NCBI RefSeq assembly: GCF_009858175.1
Contig: NZ_CP047393.1
Coordinates: 1,736,001-1,800,000, forward strand
Length of the DNA stretch: 64,000 bases
Direction: 5' to 3'
Source: Pontibacillus sp. HMF3514
GTDB lineage: Bacteria; Bacillota; Bacilli; Bacillales; BH030062
Within the stretch, counting starts at the first letter, position 1. Every line of letters starts with the position of its first letter. Position numbers and translations under genes: made by a program. This document shows, piece after piece, positions 36,699 through 45,942 of the stretch. The notes below the pieces were generated by a model. The model was given only the letters and a program-made list of their open reading frames with translations, ran no database searches and was not told where the DNA came from.

Positions 36699-38018
36699 TT
36701 GAAAGTAGACGAACTTTTAGAGGATATCGAACAGCTAGATACCTTCAAACGCTACGGTAAAATCCACCGAGTTGTCGGGCTCATGATTGAGTCTAAAGGC
36801 CCTGAGGCAAGTGTTGGCGAAGTATGCGTCATTCATTCTAGCCCTAAAAAAGGCGAAAAGATTTTAGCTGAAGTCGTAGGGTTTCATAACGAAAATGTTT
36901 TACTGATGCCATATGCTGAAATTAACTATATTGCACCTGGTTGCTTAGTTGAGGCAACTGGAAACCCATTACAAGTAAAAGTGGGGCGTGGGTTGGTAGG
37001 ACAAGTTATCGACTCATTGGGGAATTCACTTTTTGAAGATCCTCTTCCGAAAGGTCTAACACCATACCCTACTGAACAATCACCTCCAAATCCATTAGCT
37101 AGGCCAAGAATTCAAGAGCCTATTCAGGTCGGTGTTCGTTCCATTGATACGTTACTAACGACAGGAAAAGGTCAACGCGTTGGAATTTTTGCCGGTAGTG
37201 GTGTTGGGAAAAGTACGCTTATGGGAATGATTGCACGTAATAGTGGTGCAGATATTAATGTTATCGCACTTATTGGAGAGCGAGGACGAGAGGTTCGTGA
37301 GTTTATTGAAAAAGACTTAGGCGAAGAAGGTTTGAAAAAATCTATCGTTGTTGTGGCAACCTCTGATCAGCCCGCTCTAATGAGAATAAAAGGCGCATAC
37401 ACCGCAACTGCTATTAGTGAATATTTTCGTGATATCGGTTACGATGTAAATTTAATGATGGACTCTGTAACAAGGGTTGCCATGGCGCAACGTGAGGTTG
37501 GATTAGCAACAGGAGAACCTCCAACTACAAAAGGGTACACACCTTCTGTTTTTGCAATATTACCTAAACTACTAGAACGAACTGGCACGAATCAATCAGG
37601 AACCATAACAGCGTTTTACACTGTTTTAGTAGATGGGGACGACTTAAATGAACCTATCGCAGACACAGTACGTGGGATTCTGGATGGACACTTCGTATTA
37701 GAACGAAGACTTGCAGAGCAAGGACAATTCCCAGCCATCAATGTTTTAAAATCGATCAGCCGTGTGATGAATCAAATTACGACCGAGGCTCATCAAGAAG
37801 CGGCAGAACAATTTCGTTCTCTTTTAGCTACCTACGAAGAAAACCAGGAACTTATTCAAATTGGTGCTTATAAAAAGGGGGCTTCACGAGAAGTGGATGA
37901 GGCCATACAATACTATCCACATATCCTTTCTTTTCTGAAACAGGGCGTGCACGATGGAGTTGAACAAGAGGAAGCTATACAACAACTAGTGGAGTTATTA
38001 GGTAGGGGTGATACATAA
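36699..38018 (+). CDS. fliI: Flagellum-specific ATPase FliI
   Basis: ATPase of the flagellar type III export apparatus, related to F1 beta. 439 residues; Walker A GIFAGSGVGKSTLMGMI, LIGERGREVREF, Walker B region VNLMMDSVTRVAMAQREVGLATGEPPTTKGY. Starts with TTG, Shine-Dalgarno gggagg. Overlaps fliJ by one base (TAATG). Confidence 0.97.
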   Translation: MKVDELLEDIEQLDTFKRYGKIHRVVGLMIESKGPEASVGEVCVIHSSPKKGEKILAEVVGFHNENVLLMPYAEINYIAPGCLVEATGNPLQVKVGRGLVGQVIDSLGNSLFEDPLPKGLTPYPTEQSPPNPLARPRIQEPIQVGVRSIDTLLTTGKGQRVGIFAGSGVGKSTLMGMIARNSGADINVIALIGERGREVREFIEKDLGEEGLKKSIVVVATSDQPALMRIKGAYTATAISEYFRDIGYDVNLMMDSVTRVAMAQREVGLATGEPPTTKGYTPSVFAILPKLLERTGTNQSGTITAFYTVLVDGDDLNEPIADTVRGILDGHFVLERRLAEQGQFPAINVLKSISRVMNQITTEAHQEAAEQFRSLLATYEENQELIQIGAYKKGASREVDEAIQYYPHILSFLKQGVHDGVEQEEAIQQLVELLGRGDT

Positions 38019-38461
38019 TGGCAGATGTTGCTACGTTTTATAAGTTGTTAGATTTAAAAGAGACAGAGAAGAATCTAGCTCAAAAAGACTATCAAGATTC
38101 TGTAGATCAATTTGAAGAGATTGCAACCAAACTCTATCACTTATTAAAGCAAAAAGAAGATGCAGAAGCTAAATATCTTCAAGCACTAAAGTCAACGACA
38201 AATGTCAGTACACTACACCTAAACCAACAATACATCGCTCGATTAGATCAACAAATTGGTCAGCTCCAACCATCGGTCCAACAAGCACGAGGGGATATGG
38301 AGCAAAAACAAGAGGTGCTTTCTTCAGCCCATGTAGAAATGAAAAAATACGAAAAAATTATAGAACGCAAAGAAGAGTATCATAGAGTATCTGAAATAGA
38401 ACATGAAAAGAAAGAAATGGATGAGATCTCTATGCAACAATTTATTAGTCAAGGAAGTTAG
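38018..38461 (+). CDS. fliJ: Flagellar export chaperone-escort protein FliJ
   Basis: A 147-residue, almost entirely coiled-coil protein that sits in the FliI hexamer (like F1 gamma) and recycles export chaperones. Sequence identity in the family is low; the assignment rests on position after fliI, length and the continuous heptad pattern. Confidence 0.9.
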   Translation: MADVATFYKLLDLKETEKNLAQKDYQDSVDQFEEIATKLYHLLKQKEDAEAKYLQALKSTTNVSTLHLNQQYIARLDQQIGQLQPSVQQARGDMEQKQEVLSSAHVEMKKYEKIIERKEEYHRVSEIEHEKKEMDEISMQQFISQGS

Positions 38462-38471
38462 GTGAACGTAC

Positions 38472-39089
38472 ATGGCCGTTAATGAGTACAAAAATGAGGA
38501 GGAAAAGACAGGGAGATTTCAATGGTTTGTGCTTGTTATCTTAATCCCATTAATCTTCGCTATTATGTTGAGCTTAATCGTAGCCACTATAGCTGGCGTG
38601 AATGTATTTGAAGCAGCTCAAAAGTATTCTAGTGAAATTCCTGTTATATCCTCTATCATTCCGGATCAAGATGAAAAGGAAAGCTCTGAGGCTGAATCAC
38701 CTGAGCTAAAAGCAGAACTAGAAGATAAAAAAGCTCAAATTCAATCATTACAAAATGAACTAACATCTAAAGATAAGACAATTGAAGAATTAAATAAGGA
38801 AATTACAGACTTAACAAATCAATTAGCATCCAAAGACGAGTCGAAACAAGATCGTGACCAACTTTTGAAAAAAATCTCTACCTCATTTAAAGAAATGGAT
38901 GCTGATAAAGCTGCACCAATCATTGCAAACTTAGACCAAAATGTTGCTATATCTCTGTTAGAAAGTTTACCGGATGAAGAGAGAGGCCTAATTTTTGCTG
39001 AGATGAATCCAGAGCAAGCTGCTAATTTAACAAGTGCTTTCGTCCAAAGTACAAATGCTCCAGAAGAGTCAGATTCATCAGAAGAATAG
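38472..39089 (+). CDS. ylxF: YlxF/MotE-family flagellar membrane protein
   Basis: A 205-residue protein with one N-terminal membrane segment (about 18-42, WFVLVILIPLIFAIMLSLIV), a charged coiled coil (about 75-125), and a C-terminal MgtE-N-like helical domain (ADKAAPIIANLDQNVAISLLESLPDEERG). Related proteins (MotE) chaperone the stator protein MotC in proteobacteria; the role in Bacillus is not clear. Conserved between fliJ and fliK. Confidence 0.85.
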   Translation: MAVNEYKNEEEKTGRFQWFVLVILIPLIFAIMLSLIVATIAGVNVFEAAQKYSSEIPVISSIIPDQDEKESSEAESPELKAELEDKKAQIQSLQNELTSKDKTIEELNKEITDLTNQLASKDESKQDRDQLLKKISTSFKEMDADKAAPIIANLDQNVAISLLESLPDEERGLIFAEMNPEQAANLTSAFVQSTNAPEESDSSEE

Positions 39090-39126
39090 TGAAATATCAA
39101 CTATTACTTGAAAGGGGGTGAAAAAT

Positions 39127-40665
39127 ATGAATCTAGGTGCGTTAATGAACTCAAATATGAGTGATTCCAAGAAAATCTTACAGACATTGAAATCAGCAGA
39201 AGGTGGTTCAAAGTTAGGAGCATTTGCTGAACAGTTACAAAGCCTTGTAAACCAGTCTAATCCTATTGAAAAGACACTCTCATCAAAAATGGGAGAAGGC
39301 GAGTTCTTAAGCAAATTAAAAGGCTTGTTTAGCTCATTAAAACAATTGCTTCAATCCCTACCAAAGGATGTATTAAAGCTTGAAGAATCAATGCTCACTT
39401 CCCTCAAGCAAAGCGGGCTATGGGAGAAGTTATCACAAGATTTAAAAGAATCAATGAAGCAATTGTTTAATGGAGAAACGAACATTAATGAGCTCATACA
39501 AAAAGAATCTGATCTAAAAGATTCACAAAACATGTTAGCCCTTTTTGCTTGGGTTCAAACGTCAAATTTACAAGAAACAAACAATTTACAAACTCAGCAA
39601 CTATCATCACAAGTGAAAGAGCTCATTCAATCTATGGATCTATCAGCTAAAAAGGAAAATCAACCTGTTCATGGTTGGAAGCAAGCAATTATTTTCACAC
39701 AAGAAACCAATTCATCAAGTACAACTGAAGGAGTCCAATTAACGGACCAACAAAAGAATCAGTTACGTGAAATGGCTATGAAGCTTCAAACAACATTTGA
39801 AAAGATGGCCCAACTAAGTAAGCAACAATCTTCAGAAATAACAAAGCTAGAAAAACAAATGTTTGAGCTTGCTAAACAATGGCTTCAGTTAGAAAAACAA
39901 TCGAATGTGTCCGCTAAGGATCGGCCACAATTGCTTCAAGCTTTGAAAGAACAGGGCGTATCACAGAAAGGTAGTCATGTTTGGGATAAAGTGCTAACCA
40001 ACTTACAGAAGCGTCAAACATTTTCGAGTATGAACCAATATGGTACAGATGCAAAGGTAACTTATAAAGAGTTTAGTAAGTGGATGCAAAATGCTTGGAA
40101 AAACATGAATGCGACATCTCAATCCAAACAAGATGTCTCCAGTCAACAATCTGTTACAGCTTCCTTAGACACAATGCCGATGTCTAAGCAAGAGCAATAT
40201 GTGATTAAAATGAATACAAATCAGCAAGAAGCTAATACACATAAGCAATTAATTGATCAGTTTCAAAAAGTAATGAACAGAAGTCGTTTCTTATCGAATC
40301 AGAATGGTCAACAACTATCCATTAAGCTCAAGCCTGGTAACCTAGGAGAAATGATGGTGAGGATGACCCAGCAAAATGGAGAAATGATGGTAAAGATTAT
40401 GGTTACATCTCAAACAACCAAGGAGATGCTTGAAGGGAACTTGCAACAATTGAGACATATGTTCTCTCCTAATCAGGTTGTGGTAGAAAAACAAGATCTC
40501 AATGTGAACTCTCAACAAAACATGCACTTTCAAAAAGAACAAGATGAATACTCTGAAGAGCAACACGATCCACAATCTACTAATGAGGAAAATGAACACG
40601 AACAACACGATGAAGAATCTGAGTCGCTAGATTTTCACGAGTTGTTAATGAATGAGAAAGTGTAG
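39127..40665 (+). CDS. fliK: Flagellar hook-length control protein FliK
   Basis: Secreted molecular ruler that triggers the FlhB specificity switch. The 512-residue protein is Q/K/S-rich and low in complexity for most of its length, with the Flg_hook C-terminal domain at about 385-450 (GQQLSIKLKPGNLGEMMVRM) and a very acidic tail. The Shine-Dalgarno aaaggggg (39111-39117) places the start at ATG 39127 rather than the in-frame GTG at 39118. Confidence 0.92.
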   Translation: MNLGALMNSNMSDSKKILQTLKSAEGGSKLGAFAEQLQSLVNQSNPIEKTLSSKMGEGEFLSKLKGLFSSLKQLLQSLPKDVLKLEESMLTSLKQSGLWEKLSQDLKESMKQLFNGETNINELIQKESDLKDSQNMLALFAWVQTSNLQETNNLQTQQLSSQVKELIQSMDLSAKKENQPVHGWKQAIIFTQETNSSSTTEGVQLTDQQKNQLREMAMKLQTTFEKMAQLSKQQSSEITKLEKQMFELAKQWLQLEKQSNVSAKDRPQLLQALKEQGVSQKGSHVWDKVLTNLQKRQTFSSMNQYGTDAKVTYKEFSKWMQNAWKNMNATSQSKQDVSSQQSVTASLDTMPMSKQEQYVIKMNTNQQEANTHKQLIDQFQKVMNRSRFLSNQNGQQLSIKLKPGNLGEMMVRMTQQNGEMMVKIMVTSQTTKEMLEGNLQQLRHMFSPNQVVVEKQDLNVNSQQNMHFQKEQDEYSEEQHDPQSTNEENEHEQHDEESESLDFHELLMNEKV

Positions 40666-40676
40666 GTGGAAAAATT

Positions 40677-41147
40677 ATGACAAGTATAGATCCTTCGCTT
40701 TATATAAAGTCACAGCAACAAACTCAAACTGTGTCAGGATCAAAAGGGCCTTCACTTGGCAAAGATGAATTTTTAAAAATTCTAATGACACAATTGAAAA
40801 ACCAAGATCCAACCAATCCGATGAAGGATAAAGAGTTTGTATCACAGATGACAAACTTCTCAATGTTAGAGCAAATGACAAACATGTCTACAGCTATTGA
40901 GGATTTAACACAAGCTCAGTCTTTTGCACCGGTAGTAAAATACAGTTCTATGATTGGGAAAGACGTATCTTATGAAGTTTTAGATGAGAATGGGAATGTT
41001 ACAGGTGTGGAAACGAGTCAAGTTGAAGCGGTATCGAAAAAGCAAAATTCTATTGTGTTAGAGCTTGCTAATGGAACAAGCATCTCAACGGATCAAATTC
41101 GACGCGTTAGTGAAGGAGCAGATTCTGAACAAAATATAGCTCAATAG
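40677..41147 (+). CDS. flgD: Flagellar hook cap/assembly protein FlgD
   Basis: Scaffold that caps the growing hook. The 156-residue protein has the conserved N-terminus LGKDEFLKILMTQLKNQDPTNPMKDKEFVSQMTNFSMLEQM, followed by a small beta domain. This is the short Bacillus form. Confidence 0.95.
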   Translation: MTSIDPSLYIKSQQQTQTVSGSKGPSLGKDEFLKILMTQLKNQDPTNPMKDKEFVSQMTNFSMLEQMTNMSTAIEDLTQAQSFAPVVKYSSMIGKDVSYEVLDENGNVTGVETSQVEAVSKKQNSIVLELANGTSISTDQIRRVSEGADSEQNIAQ

Positions 41148-41173
41148 ATGAGAAATTAGAAAGTAGGGATGGT

Positions 41174-41548
41174 ATGGATCCAAGAATCCATCAACTGCAA
41201 CATCAACCCTTACAGTTGCCAAAAACGAAAAAATCACCTGCTACACAACCAAAACAGTCATTCCAACAAGTATTGAACCAGCAAGTTCAAGGCTTGAAAC
41301 TTAGCAAACATGCTGAAACGAGATTACAAGAACGTAATATTCATATTCAAGACAAGCAGTGGCAAGATATTTCGTCAAAAGTATCAGAAGCCAAATCTAA
41401 AGGGGTTACAGATTCTCTTGTCATTACTAAAGATGCGGCATTAGTCGTTAGTACGAAAAATCAAACGGTTATTACAGCGATGGGAAGACAAGAAGCAACA
41501 TCGCAAATTTTCACAAACATTAATGGCACGATTGTGATGGAAGATTAG
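41174..41548 (+). CDS. Flagellar operon protein (TIGR02530-type)
   Basis: A 124-residue protein that occurs between flgD and flgE in many Bacillaceae and clostridia; the function is not established. The recognisable core is LKLSKHAETRLQERNIHIQDKQWQDI...SLVITKDAALVVSTKNQTVITAM, with a basic P/Q-rich N-terminus of about 45 residues. No signal or membrane segment. Co-expression suggests a role in hook assembly. Confidence 0.8.
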   Translation: MDPRIHQLQHQPLQLPKTKKSPATQPKQSFQQVLNQQVQGLKLSKHAETRLQERNIHIQDKQWQDISSKVSEAKSKGVTDSLVITKDAALVVSTKNQTVITAMGRQEATSQIFTNINGTIVMED

Positions 41549-41570
41549 GCTGGACCTAAGGGAAGCCTAA

Positions 41571-41626
41571 AAAGCTGTGGACCGATTGAAGCAGCTTTCA
41601 AACGTTTATCTCTTCATAGAGATAAA
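41571..41626 (+). promoter_or_regulatory. Two hairpins in the flgE leader
   Basis: AAAGCTG / CAGCTTT (41571-41577, 41592-41598) and a perfect 9-bp stem TTTATCTCT / AGAGATAAA (41605-41613, 41618-41626) stand in the 106-bp gap before flgE. No T-run follows, so these look like mRNA stability or processing structures rather than terminators. Confidence 0.35.
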
Positions 41627-41654
41627 ACTTATAATTCGAAAGGATGAAGCCTAT

Positions 41655-42569
41655 ATGCTACGTTCAATGTATTCAGGAATTTCAGGAATGAAAGGCTTTC
41701 AAACGAAGTTAGATGTTATCGGAAACAATATTTCTAACGTTAATACGTATGGTTACAAAAAAGGTCGCGTAACGTTCCAAGATATGATGAGTCAATCTTT
41801 ATCCGTTGCGGAAGGTCCAGCACAAGACCAAGCTGGATTACCTCTACGAGGAGGTAAAAACCCTTCACAAGTTGGATTAGGTTCACAAGTAGGGTCTATT
41901 GATAACATTCATACACAAGGGAATCGTCAAACCACTAACCGCCCACTAGATTTAGCCCTAGAAGGCGATGGAATGTTTATGCTAGCTGAAGGAAACAACA
42001 CCAATTCTCCAATCAGTGGAAGTGACATTTTTATTAATGATTCCAATAACACCTTCACACGTTCAGGTAATTTCTATTTGGATCAAGAAGGCTACATTGT
42101 AAATTCCAGCGGTAAGTATTTAGTTGGATCATCAGCGGAGGCTCCAGATGGATTTGCTCGTTTGCAAATTCCAGATAACGCTAAAAGCTTTAGTATTGCT
42201 AGTGACGGTTCTGTTAACTATATCGATAGCACAGGTTCCCAAGTTACAGCTGGTACAATTAAACTTGCTAAGTTCTCTAATCCATCGGGTTTAAACAAAG
42301 TTGGAGCTAACGAGTTTGAAATGACAGATAATGCTGGATTAACTGGTCCTGTTGAAGGTGATAACGTTGATGGAGTCATTAATGCGCTTTATACTCCAGG
42401 GCAAAACGGTGCAGCATCTGTTGTTTCAGGTGCACTAGAAATGTCGAATGTTGACCTTTCCGAAGAGTTCACAGAGATGATTACAGCACAGCGTGGTTTC
42501 CAGGCTAATACTCGAATCATTACAACATCTGATGAAATCCTTCAAGAGCTTGTTAACCTAAAACGTTAA
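41655..42569 (+). CDS. flgE: Flagellar hook protein FlgE
   Basis: Main hook subunit. The 304-residue protein starts MLRSMYSGISGMKGFQTKLDVIGNNISNVNTYGYKK, has the variable D1 region and ends in the axial helix FTEMITAQRGFQANTRIITTSDEILQELVNLKR. The open frame extends to 41577, but Shine-Dalgarno aaaggatg and the family start place the ATG at 41655. Confidence 0.96.
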   Translation: MLRSMYSGISGMKGFQTKLDVIGNNISNVNTYGYKKGRVTFQDMMSQSLSVAEGPAQDQAGLPLRGGKNPSQVGLGSQVGSIDNIHTQGNRQTTNRPLDLALEGDGMFMLAEGNNTNSPISGSDIFINDSNNTFTRSGNFYLDQEGYIVNSSGKYLVGSSAEAPDGFARLQIPDNAKSFSIASDGSVNYIDSTGSQVTAGTIKLAKFSNPSGLNKVGANEFEMTDNAGLTGPVEGDNVDGVINALYTPGQNGAASVVSGALEMSNVDLSEEFTEMITAQRGFQANTRIITTSDEILQELVNLKR

Positions 42570-42586
42570 TGTAAAAAGGGGGGCTG

Positions 42587-42622
42587 GGAGGAGGGAGCTG
42601 ACTTGAATCAGTTTCCTTCTCC
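42587..42622 (+). promoter_or_regulatory. 15-bp hairpin covering the Shine-Dalgarno upstream of swrD
   Basis: ggaggagggagctga (42587-42601) pairs with tcagtttccttctcc (42608-42622), with three G-U pairs and a 6-nt loop. The 5' arm contains the only good Shine-Dalgarno in the flgE-swrD gap, and the loop contains a TTG codon. No T-run follows. It could control translation of the mini-ORF and swrD. Confidence 0.45.
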
Positions 42623-42638
42623 ACCATTTAAAATATGA
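42603..42638 (+). CDS. Possible 11-codon leader peptide coupled to swrD
   Basis: TTG at 42603 opens an 11-codon frame ([11 protein letters not shown]) with ggagggag 5 bp upstream. Its TGA (42636-42638) overlaps the swrD ATG (42635-42637). Since swrD itself has no Shine-Dalgarno, translation of this mini-ORF could deliver ribosomes to swrD. Shown by sequence only. Confidence 0.3.
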   Translation: MNQFPSPPFKI

Positions 42639-42853
42639 TAAATCTTACCCGTTTAAATGGTGATTCATTCACCTTAAATGCTATTTACATAGAACAGGTG
42701 CAGTCATTTCCAGATACGACTTTAACACTCCATAATGGAAAAAAACTTGTTGTCAAAGAGTCACATGAAAAAGTCATTTCTCTTACTAAACAATTCTATC
42801 GACAGGTTGGTCTTGTGGGGGTTCAAGTTGAAAAAGAGGGGGATTCCTCATGA
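42635..42853 (+). CDS. swrD: FlbD/SwrD family flagellar protein
   Basis: A 72-residue protein of the FlbD family; B. subtilis SwrD (YlzI) increases flagellar motor power during swarming. Conserved start [32 protein letters not shown]. No Shine-Dalgarno lies in the 15 bases before the ATG. It overlaps fliL by 4 bases (ATGA). Confidence 0.88.
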   Translation: MINLTRLNGDSFTLNAIYIEQVQSFPDTTLTLHNGKKLVVKESHEKVISLTKQFYRQVGLVGVQVEKEGDSS

Positions 42854-43272
42854 ATCAAAAAGTATTTAAAACGATGCTTGTTACATTAATCGTTATAACG
42901 GTGATTGGAGTTGTAGCTTTAGTAATGGTTATGACGATTTCTGGCAAGGAAAAAGAAGACGGAAAACCTTCTATTGATGAGATTATCGAGAACTCCTTTG
43001 AAACAGAAGAGTTAACCACCGATTTGAAAAATGATCGCTTTGTTCGAATTCAATTTCGAATTGTTACGAATAGTAAAGATGCTAAAGAAGAGTTGCAAAA
43101 ACGCGACTTTCAGTTAAAAAATATTTTAATCAAAGAACTCTCGAAAATGAATCAAGATGAATTTAAAACAGGTGTCGACAATTTAGAAAACATGTTAAAA
43201 ACGCGCTTAAATGAACTAATGGTAGAGGGCAAAGTTACAGATGTTTATACCATTAATAAGGTTTTACAATAA
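42850..43272 (+). CDS. fliL: Flagellar basal body-associated protein FliL
   Basis: Membrane protein that surrounds and stabilises stator units. 140 residues, one N-terminal transmembrane segment (about 9-30, [20 protein letters not shown]) and the periplasmic-side FliL domain ([20 protein letters not shown]). Confidence 0.95.
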   Translation: MNQKVFKTMLVTLIVITVIGVVALVMVMTISGKEKEDGKPSIDEIIENSFETEELTTDLKNDRFVRIQFRIVTNSKDAKEELQKRDFQLKNILIKELSKMNQDEFKTGVDNLENMLKTRLNELMVEGKVTDVYTINKVLQ

Positions 43273-43320
43273 GAGATCGTAACCTTAAGTTCTTTTTGCA
43301 CCTGAACGGAGGTGACGTTT

Positions 43321-44319
43321 GTGGCTGAAGAGGTTCTCTCACAGAATGAGATTGATGCCTTGCTATCGGCAATATCTACTGGAGAGATGGATGCCGATGA
43401 TTTAAAAAAGGAAGAAAAACAAAAAAAGGTAAGAGTATATGATTTTAAACGTGCCCTTCGTTTTTCAAAAGACCAAATACGAAGCTTATCTCGTATTCAC
43501 GAGAACTTTGCGCGTTTATTGACTACTTACTTTTCTGCTCAACTCCGGACTTATATTAATATTTCAGTAGCGTCTGTTGACCAGATACCTTATGAAGAAT
43601 TTATTCGATCGATACCGAAGAAAACCATTTTGAATATTTATTCGGTAGAACCATTAGATGGTCGAGTTTTACTAGAGATTAACCCCAATATTGCGTATGC
43701 CATGATGGATCGTATGCTTGGTGGAAAAGGGGTTTCTGTTAATAAAGTTGAAAATCTTACAGAAATCGAGACGAAAATTATGTCTCAGCTGTTTGAAAAA
43801 GCTATAGATAATTTACAAGAAGCCTGGAGTTCTGTTGTTGATATTGAACCAGAGCTTGAAGAATTTGAGGTTAACCCACAGTTTTTGCAAATGGTGTCAC
43901 CTAACGAGACCGTTGTGGTTATTTCATTAAACACAGAGATTGGTGAAGCTAGTGGCATGATCAATATCTGTATACCTCATGTTGTATTAGAACCGATTAT
44001 TCCAAAGTTATCCGTCCATTATTGGATGCAGACACAAACGTCTGACCGAGAGCCTGAAGAATATGAAGCATTAGCCAAGAGTGTTCAAAAAGCAGAAGTA
44101 GATGTTAGTGCTATGCTGGGTGAATCTAGTATGACGATTGATCAATTCCTTCAATTAGGACAAGGTGATGTCATCCAACTAGATCAAAATATTCAAGATC
44201 CATTAAAGATGAAAGTAGATCAAGAGACAAAATTCTATGTACAGCCGGGTAAAGTGAAAAAGAAAGTGGCCGTGCAAGTTATGGAAGAATATCGAAGGGG
44301 GGACGCAGATTATGAGTGA
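43321..44319 (+). CDS. fliM: Flagellar motor switch protein FliM
   Basis: C-ring protein that binds CheY-P. The 332-residue protein begins with the CheY-binding EVLSQNEIDALLSAIS peptide, has the CheC-like middle domain and the SpoA C-domain. The Shine-Dalgarno ggaggtg (43308-43314) selects the GTG at 43321 over the in-frame GTG at 43312. Overlaps fliY by 8 bases. Confidence 0.96.
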   Translation: MAEEVLSQNEIDALLSAISTGEMDADDLKKEEKQKKVRVYDFKRALRFSKDQIRSLSRIHENFARLLTTYFSAQLRTYINISVASVDQIPYEEFIRSIPKKTILNIYSVEPLDGRVLLEINPNIAYAMMDRMLGGKGVSVNKVENLTEIETKIMSQLFEKAIDNLQEAWSSVVDIEPELEEFEVNPQFLQMVSPNETVVVISLNTEIGEASGMINICIPHVVLEPIIPKLSVHYWMQTQTSDREPEEYEALAKSVQKAEVDVSAMLGESSMTIDQFLQLGQGDVIQLDQNIQDPLKMKVDQETKFYVQPGKVKKKVAVQVMEEYRRGDADYE

Positions 44320-45538
44320 TGATATGCTTTCACAAGATGAAATCGACGCGCTATTACGAGGGACAGCTGATGAAGATGATGAGCAAGAAGGACAACAAGA
44401 GTCCCCAGAGGAAGGAAACCTTTCTACATTAGAACAAGACGCTTTAGGTGAGATTGGCAATATCTCTTTTGGTAGTTCCGCTACAGCTTTATCGAGTCTA
44501 TTAAATCAAAAGGTGGATATTACAACACCTACGATTTCTGTAATTGAGCAGTCTCAATTACCAGATGAATTCCCACAACCAAATGTAGCCATTCAGGTAA
44601 CGTACACAGAAGGTTTTTCTGGTATGAACCTATTAGTCATCCAGCAAAAGGATGCAGCGATAATTGCGGACCTTATGCTAGGCGGAGATGGTACGTCTCC
44701 AGATGAGGAATTAAATGATATTCACTTAAGTGCTGTGCAAGAAGCAATGAATCAGATGATGGGTTCTGCAGCAACTAGTATGTCTACTGTATTTAATAAA
44801 CGAGTGGATATATCCCCGCCTTCTATTGATCTACTAAATGTAAAAGAAGGTGAAGGGACTGAAACGATTCCTGACAATCAAATATTAGTTAAGGTATCGT
44901 TCCAGCTAAGAATTGGAGACTTAATCGATTCAACGATTATGCAAGTGTTACCATTAAATTTCGCAAAAGATTTAGTGAACCAATTATTAAACCCTCCTGA
45001 ACAGGAACCTGAGGAAGAAAGTGCACCACAAGCGGCACCACAACAGCAAGAACAGGTAGCTCAACAAAGTGCACCACCAAATCAAGCACCACAACAAAGT
45101 GCACAAGTGACACAGCAACAACCAGTACAGCAAGCACCACAACAGAGTGCTCAAACACAACAACCACAGCAACCGAAGCAGCCACAACATATTGGTGGTA
45201 TGGGGGATGCTCAAAATGCAGACGTGCAAGCAGCTGAGTTCTCAAGCTTTAATCAAGTAGAGTTACCTAAAAATGAACAACGCAATTTGGATATGTTACT
45301 TGATATTCCATTACGTGTAACCGTTGAATTAGGGCGAACAAAACGAACGATTAAAGAGATTTTAGAACTATCTTCAGGGTCGATTGTGGAGCTAGATAAG
45401 TTAGCTGGTGAGCCTGTTGATATTCATGTCAATGAAAAGCTTATTGCTAAGGGGGAGGTTGTCGTCATCGATGAAAACTTCGGTGTACGAGTTACAGATA
45501 TTTTAAGTCAGCAAGAGCGACTCAAAAAATTACAATAA
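44312..45538 (+). CDS. fliY: Flagellar motor switch phosphatase FliY
   Basis: Bacillus-type FliN fusion that also dephosphorylates CheY-P. The 408-residue protein has an N-terminal FliM-like peptide (LSQDEIDALLRG), a CheC-like phosphatase domain with both LGEIGNISFGSSA and the EAMNQMMGSAAT motif, then a long P/Q-rich linker (about 230-300), and a C-terminal FliN/SpoA domain (LDIPLRVTVELGRTKRTIKEIL). Confidence 0.96.
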   Translation: MSDDMLSQDEIDALLRGTADEDDEQEGQQESPEEGNLSTLEQDALGEIGNISFGSSATALSSLLNQKVDITTPTISVIEQSQLPDEFPQPNVAIQVTYTEGFSGMNLLVIQQKDAAIIADLMLGGDGTSPDEELNDIHLSAVQEAMNQMMGSAATSMSTVFNKRVDISPPSIDLLNVKEGEGTETIPDNQILVKVSFQLRIGDLIDSTIMQVLPLNFAKDLVNQLLNPPEQEPEEESAPQAAPQQQEQVAQQSAPPNQAPQQSAQVTQQQPVQQAPQQSAQTQQPQQPKQPQHIGGMGDAQNADVQAAEFSSFNQVELPKNEQRNLDMLLDIPLRVTVELGRTKRTIKEILELSSGSIVELDKLAGEPVDIHVNEKLIAKGEVVVIDENFGVRVTDILSQQERLKKLQ

Positions 45539-45565
45539 ACAAGAGAAGTTTCGAGGAGGATAATT

Positions 45566-45928
45566 ATGGCTAGTAAAATATTAATTGTAGACGACGCTGC
45601 ATTTATGCGTATGATGATCAAGGATATTTTAACGAAGAATGGTTTTGAAGTAGTAGGTGAAGCACAGGATGGTAACCAAGCTATTGAAAAGTATAAAGAG
45701 CTTGAGCCGGATCTAGTAACACTAGATATTACAATGCCTGAGATGGATGGAATCACAGCTTTAAAAGAGATTAAGAGCACATACCCTGAAGCAAAGGTCA
45801 TTATGTGTTCAGCGATGGGACAACAAGCTATGGTCATTGATGCAATTCAAGCGGGGGCTAAAGACTTTATCGTAAAACCGTTCCAAGCTGATCGAGTACT
45901 TGAAGCCATCAATAAAGCTTTAGGATAA
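45566..45928 (+). CDS. cheY: Chemotaxis response regulator CheY
   Basis: A 120-residue single receiver domain; phosphorylated by CheA at Asp54 (LVTLDITMPEMDG), it controls motor direction. The acid pocket Asp9-Asp10 and conserved Lys in FIVKPF are present. If cheA is inactive, this protein lacks its usual phosphodonor. Confidence 0.97.
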   Translation: MASKILIVDDAAFMRMMIKDILTKNGFEVVGEAQDGNQAIEKYKELEPDLVTLDITMPEMDGITALKEIKSTYPEAKVIMCSAMGQQAMVIDAIQAGAKDFIVKPFQADRVLEAINKALG

Positions 45929-45942
45929 AGAGTACAAGGATT

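Noticed and set aside
44990-45230. P/Q-rich repeats in fliY as a phase-variable tract
   Set aside because: The CAA/CCA codons are interspersed and irregular, with no long perfect tandem array likely to slip; it reads as an ordinary flexible linker.
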